This document shows, piece by piece, positions 41,486-55,333 of a stretch of DNA of 64,000 bases; position 1 is the stretch's first letter; each line of letters starts with the position of its first letter. The DNA is taken from contig QPMI01000203.1 of assembly GCA_004431415.1 (NCBI GenBank), positions 62,001 to 126,000 of the forward strand, written 5' to 3'. This DNA is from Cyanophora paradoxa. Its lineage: Eukaryota; Glaucocystophyceae; Cyanophorales; Cyanophoraceae. Both the position numbers and the translations under genes were made by a program. The notes beneath the pieces were generated by a model. That model was not told the DNA's origin, did not search any database, and saw nothing but the letters and a program-made list of their open reading frames with translations.

Positions 41486-43386
41486 TTAGATCCGTGTCCG
41501 AACGCTGGCAATCGAATCATAGAAGTCGGGAGCCGATGCAAGAGGAATGCTGGGCAAAGGTGCACTCTGGTAGCAGAGAATCTGCAGGATCCGGAGGGAT
41601 TATCGAACGGCCAACAGCAAGACAGCACCACACCAGACGCACATCGCCGTGCTGGAGTTCAAGCTCCTTAAGTGTGGAGTTCAGGTCAAGGTCCTCGACT
41701 CGACCAGGGTGGATCTCTTCGAAGAGAATAAGCGGAGTGGAGGAAGGCAGCCGCTGCCAGCCTCTCAACGTGGGAAGAAGGTCCGACAAGGACATGTCCT
41801 GTTGTGCAATAAGGTGCCCTGCATAAACCAGCTTTTGCGTATTTGGGTCGTAGAACTGTAGAAGCAGAACTTCGGCACAAAGAAACAAGACACAGCACAG
41901 AAACCAGAATACCTTGAAAAATACCAGGATCGACTCTTCAAAGATTTGCGGAAGCTCCTTGTCACTTGACTCCAGAAAGAGCTTTGCAGGCCCATTAGCT
42001 CCAGGAGCAAGACCCGCACAGGAGTGCTCGGAATCTCCATCTTCATCAAGAAGATAGTCTGGCCGCCGTGTCCCATTTTGCCGAAGCACAAAAACCCATA
42101 GCCGAAGCTGAGGGGTGACTCCCCCTGGGTTGGAGCGCTTCGCCTCCTCGCTGAGGATGTCACTTACGACACATCCCTTTGGGTAGCGCTCCACAGGGCT
42201 GCAAAGATCAGGATAAGGGTTGCTCCAGAGGGAAAGAAAGATCAGGGGACGGATTGTGCATACATGCGTTCGAAGTCGACGAGATCAAAGCCTGAGTGAC
42301 TTCGCATATCCTCCTCCCGCACTACTTGCAGGACCGTGAACAGTCTCTGTATTAAGCAGTTACCTAGCGTCGAGAATATGTTGTGTATATGCGCACAGAA
42401 TCCTCACGGCGACGTCTGTGCATCTCTTCCCGCACTTCTTTCAGCTCTCCTTCCACTGAAAGAAGCCGTGAATGGAGCAAGGCGATCTGTTCATGCTTCA
42501 ATTGAAGGCACTGTCAGTTGGGACGGTAAGAGAACGCACAATGCCCCTCATCTGACCAACTGCACCTGAAAAGGCAATCAGTTAGTACTTCCTTGGAGTT
42601 AAGTTAACAGTTACACTGTCACTCACAATTCCCTTTCACATGAGCTTCAACTTCAGTGTGTCTGCCCCGGAACTCGCAGCCAAATGGTTGTCCCGTCCGC
42701 ATTGCAGAGTTTGGACAAGGACAGAACTAACACTGGACAGATTAGCATAGCATAGCTGGATTACGATTAAGATGTGCAACGTTGCAGGGACTTAAGATTA
42801 GGATTACGATTAGGATTAAGCACTCTTAAAGAAGTGGGAAGAAAGAGATTAGAGCAGCCGGACCTGACACTCCTCTTGGATATGTTTCGCTGCGTGCCAG
42901 ACCCATGAGTAGAGTATTGGATGGCTGGCAGAGCTGGAAGCGGCACACCAAGATCCCTTCGAAGAATGCGGCCGCAGGTCTCAGGGCTGTGCACGCACGT
43001 GACGGGCGCGAAGGGGCAGGTCGCGGGGTGGTTGTCGGAGAGAGTGCCGCTGAACGTGCAGCCCGAATCGCGGTGGTGGCAGTGGGTCTTGAGGTTTCCG
43101 ACAAGCCGCTTAATAAAGCTGGACGGCACAAATCTCGACTCGCTGATGGGAACCCGGCACACGGGGCACGTCGCTGTCCCAGGGGGGCGCGAGTTGATCC
43201 AGTTCGTGATGCAAGCCGCGCAGAACACGTGATCCTGTGCACATCTGACTTGTATCGGATCGTCAAGGCACTCCCCACAAATCGGGCACTTTAGGTCACC
43301 CGGAACGGCTGCGCGCCAATCAGGCCAGCGATGAAAGCGATGAAGCGAGGCGCACGGTCGTCAAAGATCTCGAGCGGTATTCCCAT
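41486..43386 (-). CDS. RING/TRAF zinc-finger protein fused to USP7-type ubiquitin-like domains
   Basis: Exon 1 (43386-43356) and exon 2 (from 43308) join as MGIPLEIFDDPVPGDLKCPI into a C3HC4 RING (CPICG, HVFCAACI, CPVC). TRAF-type zinc fingers follow: HHRDSGCTFSGTLSDNHPAT, and in a later exon CPNSAMRTGQPFGCEFRGRH with VEAHVKGNC. A coiled coil comes next (LHSRLLSVEGELKEVREEMH). A GTGCGC...ACAG intron (about 42391-42341) then links REDS to RLFTVLQVVREEDM in phase 0. From there the protein matches the USP7 TRAF-binding/UBL region: FDLVDFERM, RLWVFVLRQNGTRRPDYLLD, KLFLESSDKELPQIFEESIL, FYDPNTQKLVYAGHL, PLILFEEIHPGRVEDLDL and HGDILCYQ. It ends VRTRI. No USP catalytic domain is present. Probably an E3 ligase with USP7-like substrate binding. 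The exons between 42940 and 42720 are uncertain. Confidence 0.8.
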
Positions 43387-43522
43387 TACGACTAGGCTGT
43401 AGCTGTAGCTGTAGCTGTAGCTGTGCAAGGCGGGGACGAGCACTAGCGCTCAGCCTGTCCGAATTCTACCTCCGGGAAAGCGCCTGACCCCCCTCCAACC
43501 CCGCCGGAGTTCAAGGCCCAGT
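43387..43522. promoter_or_regulatory. Bidirectional promoter with GCTGTA repeat
   Basis: 136 bp lie between the start of the RING/TRAF-USP7 gene (-) and the proposed start of the RAP gene (+). It begins with about five tandem GTAGCT hexamers (43397-43428) placed immediately 5' of the minus-strand start codon. Confidence 0.5.
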
Positions 43523-46500
43523 GTGAACCACCCGCCTTCGGCCCGCCGCACTGCGCTTGACCGATTTGATACAATGATGGCAACCGCGCTCAGGGTGATG
43601 CCGCGACAGCGGCTGCTGCGGCGGCTGCGGCGCTGCGGCGGCTGCGGCGCTGCGGCGACTGCAACTGCGGCGCTGCGGCGGCTGCGCTCCGATCAGGGTA
43701 CGGTGTTCTGCGATCGATCGATCAGGGTACGGTGTTCTTCGATGTTCTGCGTGGCCTCGATTCCGGGGCGTAGCTTGCGGTCGCGGTGGTCGGAGAGTAG
43801 CGCAAGTTGCAGCGTCGGCGCAGGTTGGCTACAGGTCGACAGGGCGCCGCGCAGCTGCTGCACCTTCGTCGGCGCCGGTCGTCGTTGGCGCTGGATCGCC
43901 AGCTCCGACTTCCTGCACCGGCGTAGACTCGTCTTTGCCGGCGCTCAGATCTGCGGCCAGTCGGCATGGAGGCCGCCCTCGAACCAGATCGTGCGAAGCA
44001 GCAAGCGCCCTTGCTCGCCGTCGTCGAACGCGCAATGTGCGCAGGGCAGCGTAGAGTTGAACCGCCAGATCGTGGATGCGGGAAGGGGTGGAGATATCGA
44101 GGGCCTGCGCGCTCTCATCGGGCAGAACTGTTATCGCTTCTCGGCACGCCTGCGCACCCCGGCTTTTGAAAGGCTGCATGACCCCTGACCGCTCCTGCAG
44201 GCCGTCAATCTTAGCACAGCCGCGTACCAGCTGGGGCAGGCGGCCAAGCGGGGAGAGGGGCCCTTCGACGCCGAGTTCGCTCTCATCCGACGTGTGAGTT
44301 TCTGAGGGGGGCACGTCCGCTCCTCTATGCTGACGCTGCCGGCGCCTAGCGGCTGCTGCAGCTGCCGGTGGATCACATTTCCGCCCGCGCCGTCGCGTCG
44401 CTCGCGTACGAAAACAGGGCCTCTTCCTCTTCGTGATCTGTGACTCACATATGTCCTTGATAGGTACGGGGCGGCGCTCGCTGGCTATGACGACAAGCCG
44501 CTCCTCTCGCGGATCCAGCTCGTTGCTCTGGGGAGGGTCTGTCCGCCCTTCAGCTCTTGATCCTGGGGCCGGATGCGGAGCTGACACGCGATAGATAAAT
44601 GAGTTCACGCCACAAGGGATCTCGAACCTGCTGTGGGCACTGGCCAGCCTTGGGGCGCCCCGCAGCCGCATCTTCGACGCCACGTGCCTGCCTGCCCTCG
44701 CGCAGCGGCCCCCGCTCTGCCTCATCCGCCCGCAGGCTGGAGGCGTGGATCCCCAAAATCAGGCACGCCACAGGCCTTGCCGACGCTCCAGGGGACGCGC
44801 GGGCGGGTGATGCGGGCGCAGGTCCTTCAAGCCGCAGGAGGCCGTCTGCATCGTGTGGGCCTTCGTGAAGACCGGGATCACCGACGAAGGTGCCTGGTGC
44901 CTCGGCGCACACACTGCGGCGTCAGAGTGAGGGTGACGGGGGCCCCGCAGCGCTCGCCCGCGCCGTCATCGAGTCCTTCCGCGTGCGCGCGCCGCACCCC
45001 GGGCCCCCTTCCCCCCTCACAGCGCGCAACCATCGCGCAGTTCCGCATCCCTCAGCTGAACCCCCAGGTGCGGGAGGTGCCGGCGAGGGCGCGGGGTGGG
45101 GTGGGGCCGACGGGGCGCAGGACATCACGCTGCTGCTCTGGGCGCTGTCGAAGGGGAGCTTCGGACCGATGTCAGGTTTCATGGGAGATCTCGTGCAGCA
45201 CATCAGCGCAATCCTGCCCCGCTTCCGGCCATCCTCCCTCGTCCGCCGCCCCGCCCGCCCGCCTCGCCCCGCGCGCGACGCGGCCGACGCGGGGCGCGGC
45301 CGACGCGGGACAGCCCTCGGTTCTGCTCTCGCTTTCGTCGATCGGGGAGGTGGACGAGGGGCTCTTTCGGCGGGCGGCGTTGCAGATCGCGCCGATGCTG
45401 CCGTCGCTGACGGCGCAGCAGCTCGCGAATCTCGTCTACGCCTTCGCCCGCTCCGGCGCCGCCGAGCCCTTCATCGTCGAGAGCATCGCCGCGGAGATCG
45501 ACGCGCGCCTCTCCGGCGGGGGCGCCGCGGGGCCTGCCGGGGGCCCGCCCGAGCGGCGCGTGCTGGCCGACGTGGAGGCCCTCGCCACCGTCGCCTTCTC
45601 CCTGGGCCTGCTCCGCTACCGCAACCCCTCCCTCTTCCAGAAGCTCGCCCGCGCCGCCCTCCCCCAGCTCCCCGACGCCTCCAACCAGCACCTCGGCATG
45701 CTCGCCGTGCGCCCCGCCCCGCGCCCGCCCCCCGCCTGGCCCGACCCGGCCCTCACGCCCCCGCAGTACGCAGTGAGCCTTACCCGCTTCTACGACGCCC
45801 AGCTCGCCGCCGTGCGCGCCGGCCCGCCGCCGCCGCCGCCGCCGGGCGATCGTGCGGGGGGGCGCAGGGCCTGATGGCGGAGGCGGAGTTCCGGGACCTG
45901 GGGGCGCTGCACCCGCTTGTCGCCACGCGGCTCGTCCTCTGTGCCGCGACGCTCCGCCTGGGCGACATGGCGCGGCCGCTGGTCGAGGCCCTCGCGGCGG
46001 GCGGGGAGGGGGCCGACGAGGGCGACCCGCAGCAGATCCGCCTCCTCGTCTCGCTCGCGTACTGCGTGCTTGTTTTAGAGTACGGCTCTGACCTCCTCCG
46101 CGGCATCCTCGTGCACCCCGCCCCGCCCCCGCCGGCCCCGCCCCGCCCCGCCTGACGCGCGGCAGATGCGCATCGCGGCGGCCTACAAGCTGAACCCCCT
46201 CGGCTTCACCGACCTCCAGCTCCGCCACCTCTACAGGCCCGCCCCGCCCCGCCCGCCCGCCGCGCCCGCCCAGGCCCCGGCGGGCTCTGACGCGCGGGGC
46301 AGCATCTGCGTGGCGCTGCAAGTGGAGGAGCCGGCGCTGCTGCCGCTCGTTCCGGCGGAGCTGCTGCGGAGGGTGAAGGCGCTGCACTCCGAGGGCCAGG
46401 ACGCCGGCGGGTACTCGCCGCCGGCGCGGTGGACGCTGGACGACAGCTACTGGGCGGCGGACGACGAGTCGCCCTCGGGGAAGATGGCCGAGTGGCGGGA

Positions 46501-46843
46501 CGAGGTCCTCGCGCTCCTCCCCGCCGCCGTCGGGCCCGGCCGCGTTGAGGAGAACCTGCGCGTCTCGCTCCGCGCCCTCCCCGGCATGTCCTCCTCCGCC
46601 CCCGGCGGGGGGTGGGGCGTCACCGTCGACTTCGCGCTTCCAGACCGCACTGCGATCGTGCTGCACGGACCCCTCCGCAGCCTCTCCAAGGCCCACGGCA
46701 GCGTGCCCGACGGGCGGACCCACCTCCGCATGCGCCTGCTGCGCGCCCTCGGCTGGCGCACCGCCCTCCTCTCCTTCCACCAGTGGAGCAAGGCCCCCGA
46801 CCGGGCCGCCCGCATCGCGCTCATCCGTGACCTCCTCCGCTAG
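43523..46843 (+). CDS. RAP-domain (FASTK/OPR-like) organellar RNA-binding protein
   Basis: The C-terminus (about 46615-46843) is a RAP domain: VTVDFALPDRTAIVLHGPLR, RTHLRMRLLRALGWRTALLS and FHQWSKAPDRAARIALIRDL. Upstream helical repeats of the FASTK type include AVNLSTAAYQLGQAAKRG, ISNLLWALASLGAPRSRIFD, IVWAFVKTGITDEG, ITLLLWALSKGSFGPMSGFM, QQLANLVYAFARSGAAEPFI and VEALATVAFSLGLLRYRNPS. The N-terminus LNRQIVDAGRGGDIEGLRAL is preceded by an Arg-rich segment (MMATALRVMPRQRLLRRLRR), which suggests a mitochondrial presequence. RAP proteins bind organellar RNAs in processing, stability or translation. The alternative start Met at 43574 is equally plausible. Introns contain typical CCCCGCC tracts (for example 45710-45766). 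Confidence 0.82.
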
Positions 46844-47079
46844 CATTAGTTCAGATTCAATTTATTCCTGTGCAGACTGCGGAACGCACGCTCGCCGGCG
46901 CTAGCGCTAGCGCTGCGCAGCAATGCACGCACAGACAGCACAGCGCTAGCTATCCCGGCTAACCGCGCGCGCAATTCCGATCCCCGGCCCGGTGGCCGCC
47001 GCCGCCCCCCCCCCCCCCCCCCCCCCCGAGTCGCGTAGCGGGTACAGCGCGTCTAGGCTGCCGAAGTTGCAGTGCCGAA
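46844..47079. other. Intergenic with poly-C tract
   Basis: It contains GCGCTAGCGCTAGCGC near 46900 and a run of about 20 C at 47009-47028. It separates the RAP gene from the AdSS gene on the same strand. Confidence 0.6.
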
Positions 47080-49795
<2,716 letters not shown>

Positions 49796-50184
49796 CCGGC
49801 TGCACCCTCCGCACCTCCCCCCTTTCCCACCACCTCTCTCTCGAGCAACTCGAACTGCCTTTTGCACACATAGGACTCTTTCCGTTTGTCGTATAATTAA
49901 TCAGCTGTTCCGCCTTCTTCTCGAGGTCATGACCGGGGCCGCTGCGGGTCCCCCGGAAGCACCACGGGCTCGGATCGTGTTATTCGCACAGCTGTCGGGT
50001 GGCGCAGCGCGCGCATTCATTGCACATCTCGGGCGGCAGCATGCGCAGCTGCAGCGCAGCACGGCGATCGTGATTGATCTGGCTGCTGGGCGGATTGAAA
50101 CTAGAGCTGAAGGGGGCGCCAAAGCTAGGGTGCGGCCTGGGTCGCGGGCGGGCGGGCGGGCGGCGGGTCTGCGGGGCCGCGTGG
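49796..50184. other. Intergenic, convergent gene ends
   Basis: This is the gap between the 3' ends of the AdSS gene (+) and the bZIP gene (-). An open stretch at 49929-50213 (+) beginning MTGAAAGPPEAPRARIVLFA is noted but has no homologue or splice support. GGGCGGGCGGGCGG occurs near 50150. Confidence 0.4.
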
Positions 50185-52988
50185 CTAAGAGTTCCACGAG
50201 GAGGAGCGCTTGATGCTGGGCGGCTCGAGGGCCGCCTGGTGGCTCGGCGAGTGCGCCCCCTGGTGCCCCGGCGAGATCGCCCGCCCCGACGCGGTCGGGG
50301 AGACGCGGTACGAGGGCGGGCGCGCCAGGGAGCCAGCCGGCCGCGTCGCCACCTCCGCGAGCTGCTAGCGCCTGAGCACGCGGCCCCGTAGGCACGCGCA
50401 GGGGCGGGGCGGCACCATGGCGCTCGCCTCAGCGACGAACGAGTGCTGCCCGCTCTCGGCGGCCCCGATGGAGGCCGCCGCGGCCGCCCGCCGGAAGGAG
50501 TCGATCTGCGGCCCGTCGACGGCGGCGGGGCGCGGGGCGCGGGGCGCGGGGGCGAGGGCGGGGCGGACGGTGGCGTCGGCGCGGGCGAGGAGCTCGACGG
50601 TCTTGCGGAGGGCGAGGTCGTCCCGCCGCTTCTGCAACTGCATCCGCTCCACCGCCCGCCGCAGCTCCTCGTTCTCCGTCGCCAGGCTCGCCACCTGCCG
50701 CCCCGCCCCGCGCCGTCACGGGGGCTGGGCGGGGGCGGCGGGGCGGGCGGGGCGGGCCTGCTCTTCGAGGTCGCGGACGTGCTGCTCCTTGCGGAGGCGC
50801 GAGCGGAGCGCCGACTCGCGGTTCTTCAGCTTGCGCAGTGCCTGCTTCGCCTCCTTGCTGTTCGGGTCCGCGAAGTCCTCCGCGTTCAGCTGCCGCCCCG
50901 TCACGCCCCGCCCTGCGCCCCGGCCCCCGCGCCCGCTCCCCCCCGCACCTCGGCCGACTGCGCGCTGCCGCGGCGGCGCCCCGCGCCGGCCGCCGCCCGC
51001 TCGCCGCTGGAGCCGGAGGACTTGCCCGTGGCCCCGGCCGGCACCCGCAGCTCCGCGTTCGCTGCGCCCCGTCGGCGGGGCGGGGGCGGGGCGGGGGCGG
51101 GGCGGGGCGGGGCGGGCGCACGGGAGGCGGGCTGGGCGGAGGAGAAGGAGGAGCGGCGGGAGTTGCCCGGGGAGGGTCGTGCTTGGGGCGGGCGCGGGAG
51201 CCGGTGGAGGAGGCGCCGTCGTCGAGGTCGGAGTCGATCTCGGAGGAGGCGTTGGACATCTCCGAGAGGCTCCGCTTCCGCGCCATCTCCCGTGCGCCGC
51301 CCACGGGCCCAGCTGCTCCCGCGCGGGCTCCCCGCCCCTCCTGCACGCTCGCCGCCGGCGCCGAGGAGCGGCGCCGCGCGCGCGGCCGGCGGCGCGGGGG
51401 GCGACGGCGCCGAGCTTGGCGGAGGCGGGGGCGGCGACGGCCTTGAGGGAGGGGCGGGCGGGGGCGTCGTCGTCGTCGTCGAGGTTGATGTCGTCGGCGT
51501 ACTCGACGTCGGGGCCCTCGTCGCCGGCCCCGTCCCCGTCCCGCTGCATCTGCTCCAGGTGCGCCCGCAGCTGCTCCCGGAAGTCCCGGCCCCGCACCGT
51601 CGCCTCCGTCAGGATGATCGAGGGCATCGGCTGCGAGCCGGCCGACGGCAGCTCCGGCGACTGCGCCGTCCCCAGCGACGAGAGCGACGCCGGGTGCGAC
51701 ACGTGCGCCGCCGCTGCCGCCAGCGGCGGGTCCGGCCCCAGGGCCAGCGTGTGCAGCGGGAGCGTGAGCGGGGAGGCGGAGGTGGTCGAGGAGGTGGAGC
51801 CGAGGCGCGGGAGGAAGCCGCCGGGCAGGACCGTGCTGCCGCCCCCCGCCGCCTCCACGTGCATTTTCTCCGAGAGCGTGCGCGGCGCCTGGTAGCCCGC
51901 GATTGGAAGCACCGATCCCGGGAACGTCGCGGCATGCGCGAGCAGGCCGCTGTCGTGCAGGTCCCCTGCCCCATGCGAGCTGTGCAGCACGCTGAAGGTC
52001 GCCGGGTCCGGCAGCGCGCCCCGCAGCGCTGCCGCGTTCGCCGCCTGCATCTGGTACGCGTCTAGAGAGCTGCGCCGCGGGGCACGCGCATCAGCTGCGC
52101 CGACACGAGGCGAAGCACGCATGCGCACTCTCCAGGGGGCATCGGCAACATGGTTGAGCTGTCCTGCTTCGTCAGCGACAGCAGCTGCTGGCAGAAATCC
52201 TCGACCGGCAAGTTCCGCGCTCGCTTGTTGCTGCAGGGGCCTCATCAGCAGGGCCACAGCGCCGCTCAGCGCCCAAGCGCACTCGTGGTGCAGCAGGCTA
52301 GAGTCAAGACGATCAAGCGCCTGGCCCAAAGTCATTTCCGCGATTGGCGTCACAGGGGTCGTGCCCGATCGCGCCCCTCCGGCCTCGGAAGAGGACGCAG
52401 CTGGCGGCTGTTGAATACCCTGCGGGGTTGCACCGCCCGGATTGAGCTCGCCGAGTATGTCGTGGACGTTCTGCGACCACCAGTCGTCCACTGACAAAGT
52501 AAGCGAGCCGAGGCGCTGCAGCGTGCTGTGGGGCATGCATGAGCGGTGAAAACGTGAGGCGCAATTTGCGGCAGTGGGAGGCGGACCCGGCCTGCTCCTG
52601 CTGGTAGTCCGACTGCACAGGCGTACGCGCGAGCGCCTCGACAAGTTTTGATATCTTCACGTCCTTCAGAGACCGGACGCTCCCGCTCCCTTCCGCTCTC
52701 TTGTCGACCTGTTGACGATGAGCCCTACGCGATGAACCTCGCGGATCGACCAGCGGACCTCGTGTATCAGATCTTCTACAGGGAGCGACCCTGTCAAACG
52801 AGGTGCGGGTGAGCTGGCGACCCCCCCGGATTCATGAATGGCATGCATGGGCACAGACCGATGGCGCTGTTCAGATTCCCGCTCAGCGATAGAGACGAGA
52901 GCTGTCCCGAGCTGAGGTTGAGGCTGCCACTCAATTCGAGCTCGTCTTCTCTGTGGGACGCGGCATGCTGGCCGCCGCCGCTTGACAT
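50185..52988 (-). CDS. bZIP transcription factor
   Basis: The basic region and zipper are clear: ALRKLKNRESALRSRLRKEQ (N-x7-R signature) with HVRDLEEQ, then after an intron VASLATENEELRRAVERMQL (about 50900-50640). The N-terminal part starts MSSGGGQHAASHREDELELS at 52988. It includes LPVEDLIHEVRWSIRE, MKISKLVEALAR, LSVDDWWSQNVHDILGELNP, MTLGQALDRLDSSLLHHECA and an acidic stretch DVEYADDINLDDDDD that may activate transcription. RKRSLSEMSNASSEIDSDLD precedes the basic region. The last exon ends SIKRSSSWNS at 50185. Subfamily and target genes are unknown. The start codon is 184 bp from the divergent CLASP-like gene. Confidence 0.85.
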
Positions 52989-53171
52989 CGCGGATATTCC
53001 GCAGCGCGGATCGGCGTCTCCCCTGCACTACTACTCGCAGGGGGATTTGATTACGCTTCGCCTCCTCTGCTCGTCACAGTCGTGCTGCGGTCGTGGTTCT
53101 AGCGTATACCCCAGCTTTCGCCGCAGTTTGCCGCCAGCTTCCCTGCGCCCCCGCCGCGCTGGAAGGCCGAG
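52989..53171. promoter_or_regulatory. Bidirectional promoter between bZIP and CLASP-like genes
   Basis: 183 bp separate the divergent start codons. No TATA box or known motif was recognised. Confidence 0.45.
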
Positions 53172-55103
53172 ATGAGCGCGTTATGCTTCTCGCAAGCGTT
53201 CCACGCGTGCTGGCAGGCCCTGACGCCCAGTAGAAGGCCGCCAGCCCAGCAAGTGGATGCCACTGGCTTCACGCCGCGACAGCTCGTCTTCGATGAAGCT
53301 GAGCATCCGCAGCAGCCTGTAGACGTGCTGCCGCGCTTGTCCGAGCCCCCGCCCCCGGTTGAACCGGCCCAGCCACCGCCAGACCATGACGCGCCCATCG
53401 AGAATTCAGTCTCGGAGCCAGAGCCGAAGCGAGAACCAGCAACCGATGCCGCGCTGGAGCAGGCTGCGGCTGCCACGCGTATCGCTGCCGCGTACCGGAA
53501 GCATTTGAAACGAAGGGCGCTGGACCCTGGCCCCGTCGAGGCAGCACCGTCTTCATCGGTGTCACAGCTCGAGGATGAGATGGACTGGATCGCAAGGTGC
53601 CTGCTGGCGAGTGCCCGCGACACGGAATGGTCCCTCCGCGTCCTGGCGATGCGCCGCCTGCAAGCCCTCGCCCTGGGAGGCCCCGAGAACACGTCCGTCT
53701 TCGAGTCGCGCATCGGACCTATCGTGCCGGGCCTCATCCAGCAGGTGCCATCCCTCCCACGCTGGGCGCCGCGGCGGCTGACGCTCCCTCCGCGCGCAGG
53801 CGTGCGACCTGCGCTCGTCAGTCGTGAAGGACGCTTGCAACGCCATATCCGCCCTCGCGAAGCTCCTCGGGCCCAAGTTTGAGCCGCACGCAGAGACCAT
53901 CGTCCCAGGCGCCGCCTCCGCCCCCGCCCCTGCACGAGGTCCCTCTCACACGCGCCTGCAGCTCTCTTCAAACTCCTCTTCGTAACGATCAAGGTCTCTT
54001 CCTCTCCGGGGCGCCGCCAGCTGCCCTGACGCCGGGCTGCTCGCAGGCGATATCGGAGGCGGGGAACGCGTGCATCCGGTCCGTGCTTCAGAGCTCCGCC
54101 GTCTCCCGCGCCGCCCTCTCCGCCATCACCGACGGTGCCGCTTTCTCGCCACCCGGCCGCTCGGCTCCGCGCGAGACGGGGCGGCAGGGGCGACGGCGCA
54201 CAAGCACGGTGCGACGCGGCAGCGGTGCGCGGAGTACATGCTGCTGCTGCTGGAGAGCGCCGCCGCCCGCGAGCGCCTCGCCGCCGACCCCGAGTCCCGC
54301 GAGCGCCTCGCCGCCGCCATCCAGGTGGGGCCCTGTCCGCCCCGCTCCCCCGCCCCCTCGAGCCCTGCATTCAAGGTCCCGTCACCGGCAGCGGTGCCTG
54401 GCGGACGCGCAGGCGGGGGTACGGGAGACGGCGCGGCGCTGCTTCGCGCCGTTCCGGGGCATCTACGGCGCCTCGCACGCCGACGCGTGCGCCCGCGCCG
54501 CGCCGCCGGCTGGAGGCCGCACGCCTCCGCACGCCTCACCGCGCCGCAGGCTCCTTGCGAGGCTCGACGCGGCGACCCAGCGGCAGCTGCGCAAGGCTTC
54601 GCCGACCCGCCCGCGGCCGGCCTCGCGCGGGGCCCCGCCGCCGCCGCCGCCGGGCGCGGCTCGGACACCCGCTCGATGATCCAGGCGGCGCGCAAGGCGA
54701 GCTTGAGAGCCGCCGGGCGCGGCGCCCCGCCCCCGGGGAGGTCGAGGTCGTGGCCGGGAGACGGCCCGCCAACCTGGCGAGCCCGCCCCCGCACCGCACC
54801 CCGCGCTCCTCCTCCTCTGCGGCGCCCGGCTCGGCCGCGAAGCCCGCCAGGGCCAGCTCGGCGCACGCGGCGAGCACGTCGCAAGCGGAGGCTGCGGCGG
54901 CGGCCGCCTCGGGAGCGCTGAGCGCGGTGGCAGAGAACGGGGCGGCCGCCGGGACGGCAGCTTCGCGGCGCTCCCTCGGCAAGTCGCCCTCGCGCCCCGT
55001 CGTGCCCCCGATCCCCCTCCACAAGACCGAGCCCGGCACCTCCTCCTCCGGCCGCTCCGCCTCCGCCCGCGCCTCCGGCACCTCCCCACGGCCCTGGCGC
55101 TAG
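53172..55103 (+). CDS. CLASP-like TOG-domain microtubule regulator with IQ motif
   Basis: It starts MSALCFSQAF at 53172. A Pro-rich segment is followed by an IQ-like motif (ATRIAAAYRKHLKRRAL). The TOG array then reads EDEMDWIARCLLASARDTEW, LRVLAMRRLQALALGGPENT, DLRSSVVKDACNAISALAKL, FEPHAETIVPG, AISEAGNACIRSVLQS and RCLADAQAGVRETARRCFAP, joined across short introns. This is the CLASP_N pattern, which binds tubulin and stabilises microtubules. The C-terminus is low-complexity and ends TSPRPWR at 55103. The protein is much shorter than animal CLASP, with one clear TOG domain. Exon borders after 54300 are uncertain. Confidence 0.75.
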
Positions 55104-55333
55104 ACTCTCCCGCCCCGAACCCCGCCTCTCCCACTTCTCACCCCTCTCTCCTGCACGCGCCACGAGCCCCTCTCAACCACTCACCAGAACCTGCCGCCTC
55201 CCCTGTGTTGCTCGGCGCAAGCGAATTGCAGTCTCAATGCTCCGCTTCTCCAGCCCGCGGTGATCACATGCATAATTACGGCGCCCGAGGCGTTGGGGGA
55301 AGGGCATGGATGCAGCAATGACTGCGCTGATGA
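55104..55333. other. Intergenic, convergent gene ends
   Basis: This 230-bp gap lies between the CLASP-like gene (+) and the PWWP gene (-). Nothing is recognised. Confidence 0.5.

Noticed and set aside
43829-44725. A minus-strand gene with basic and Ala-rich content.
   Set aside because: The plus strand here reads as RAP/FASTK-type exons with correct splice sites.
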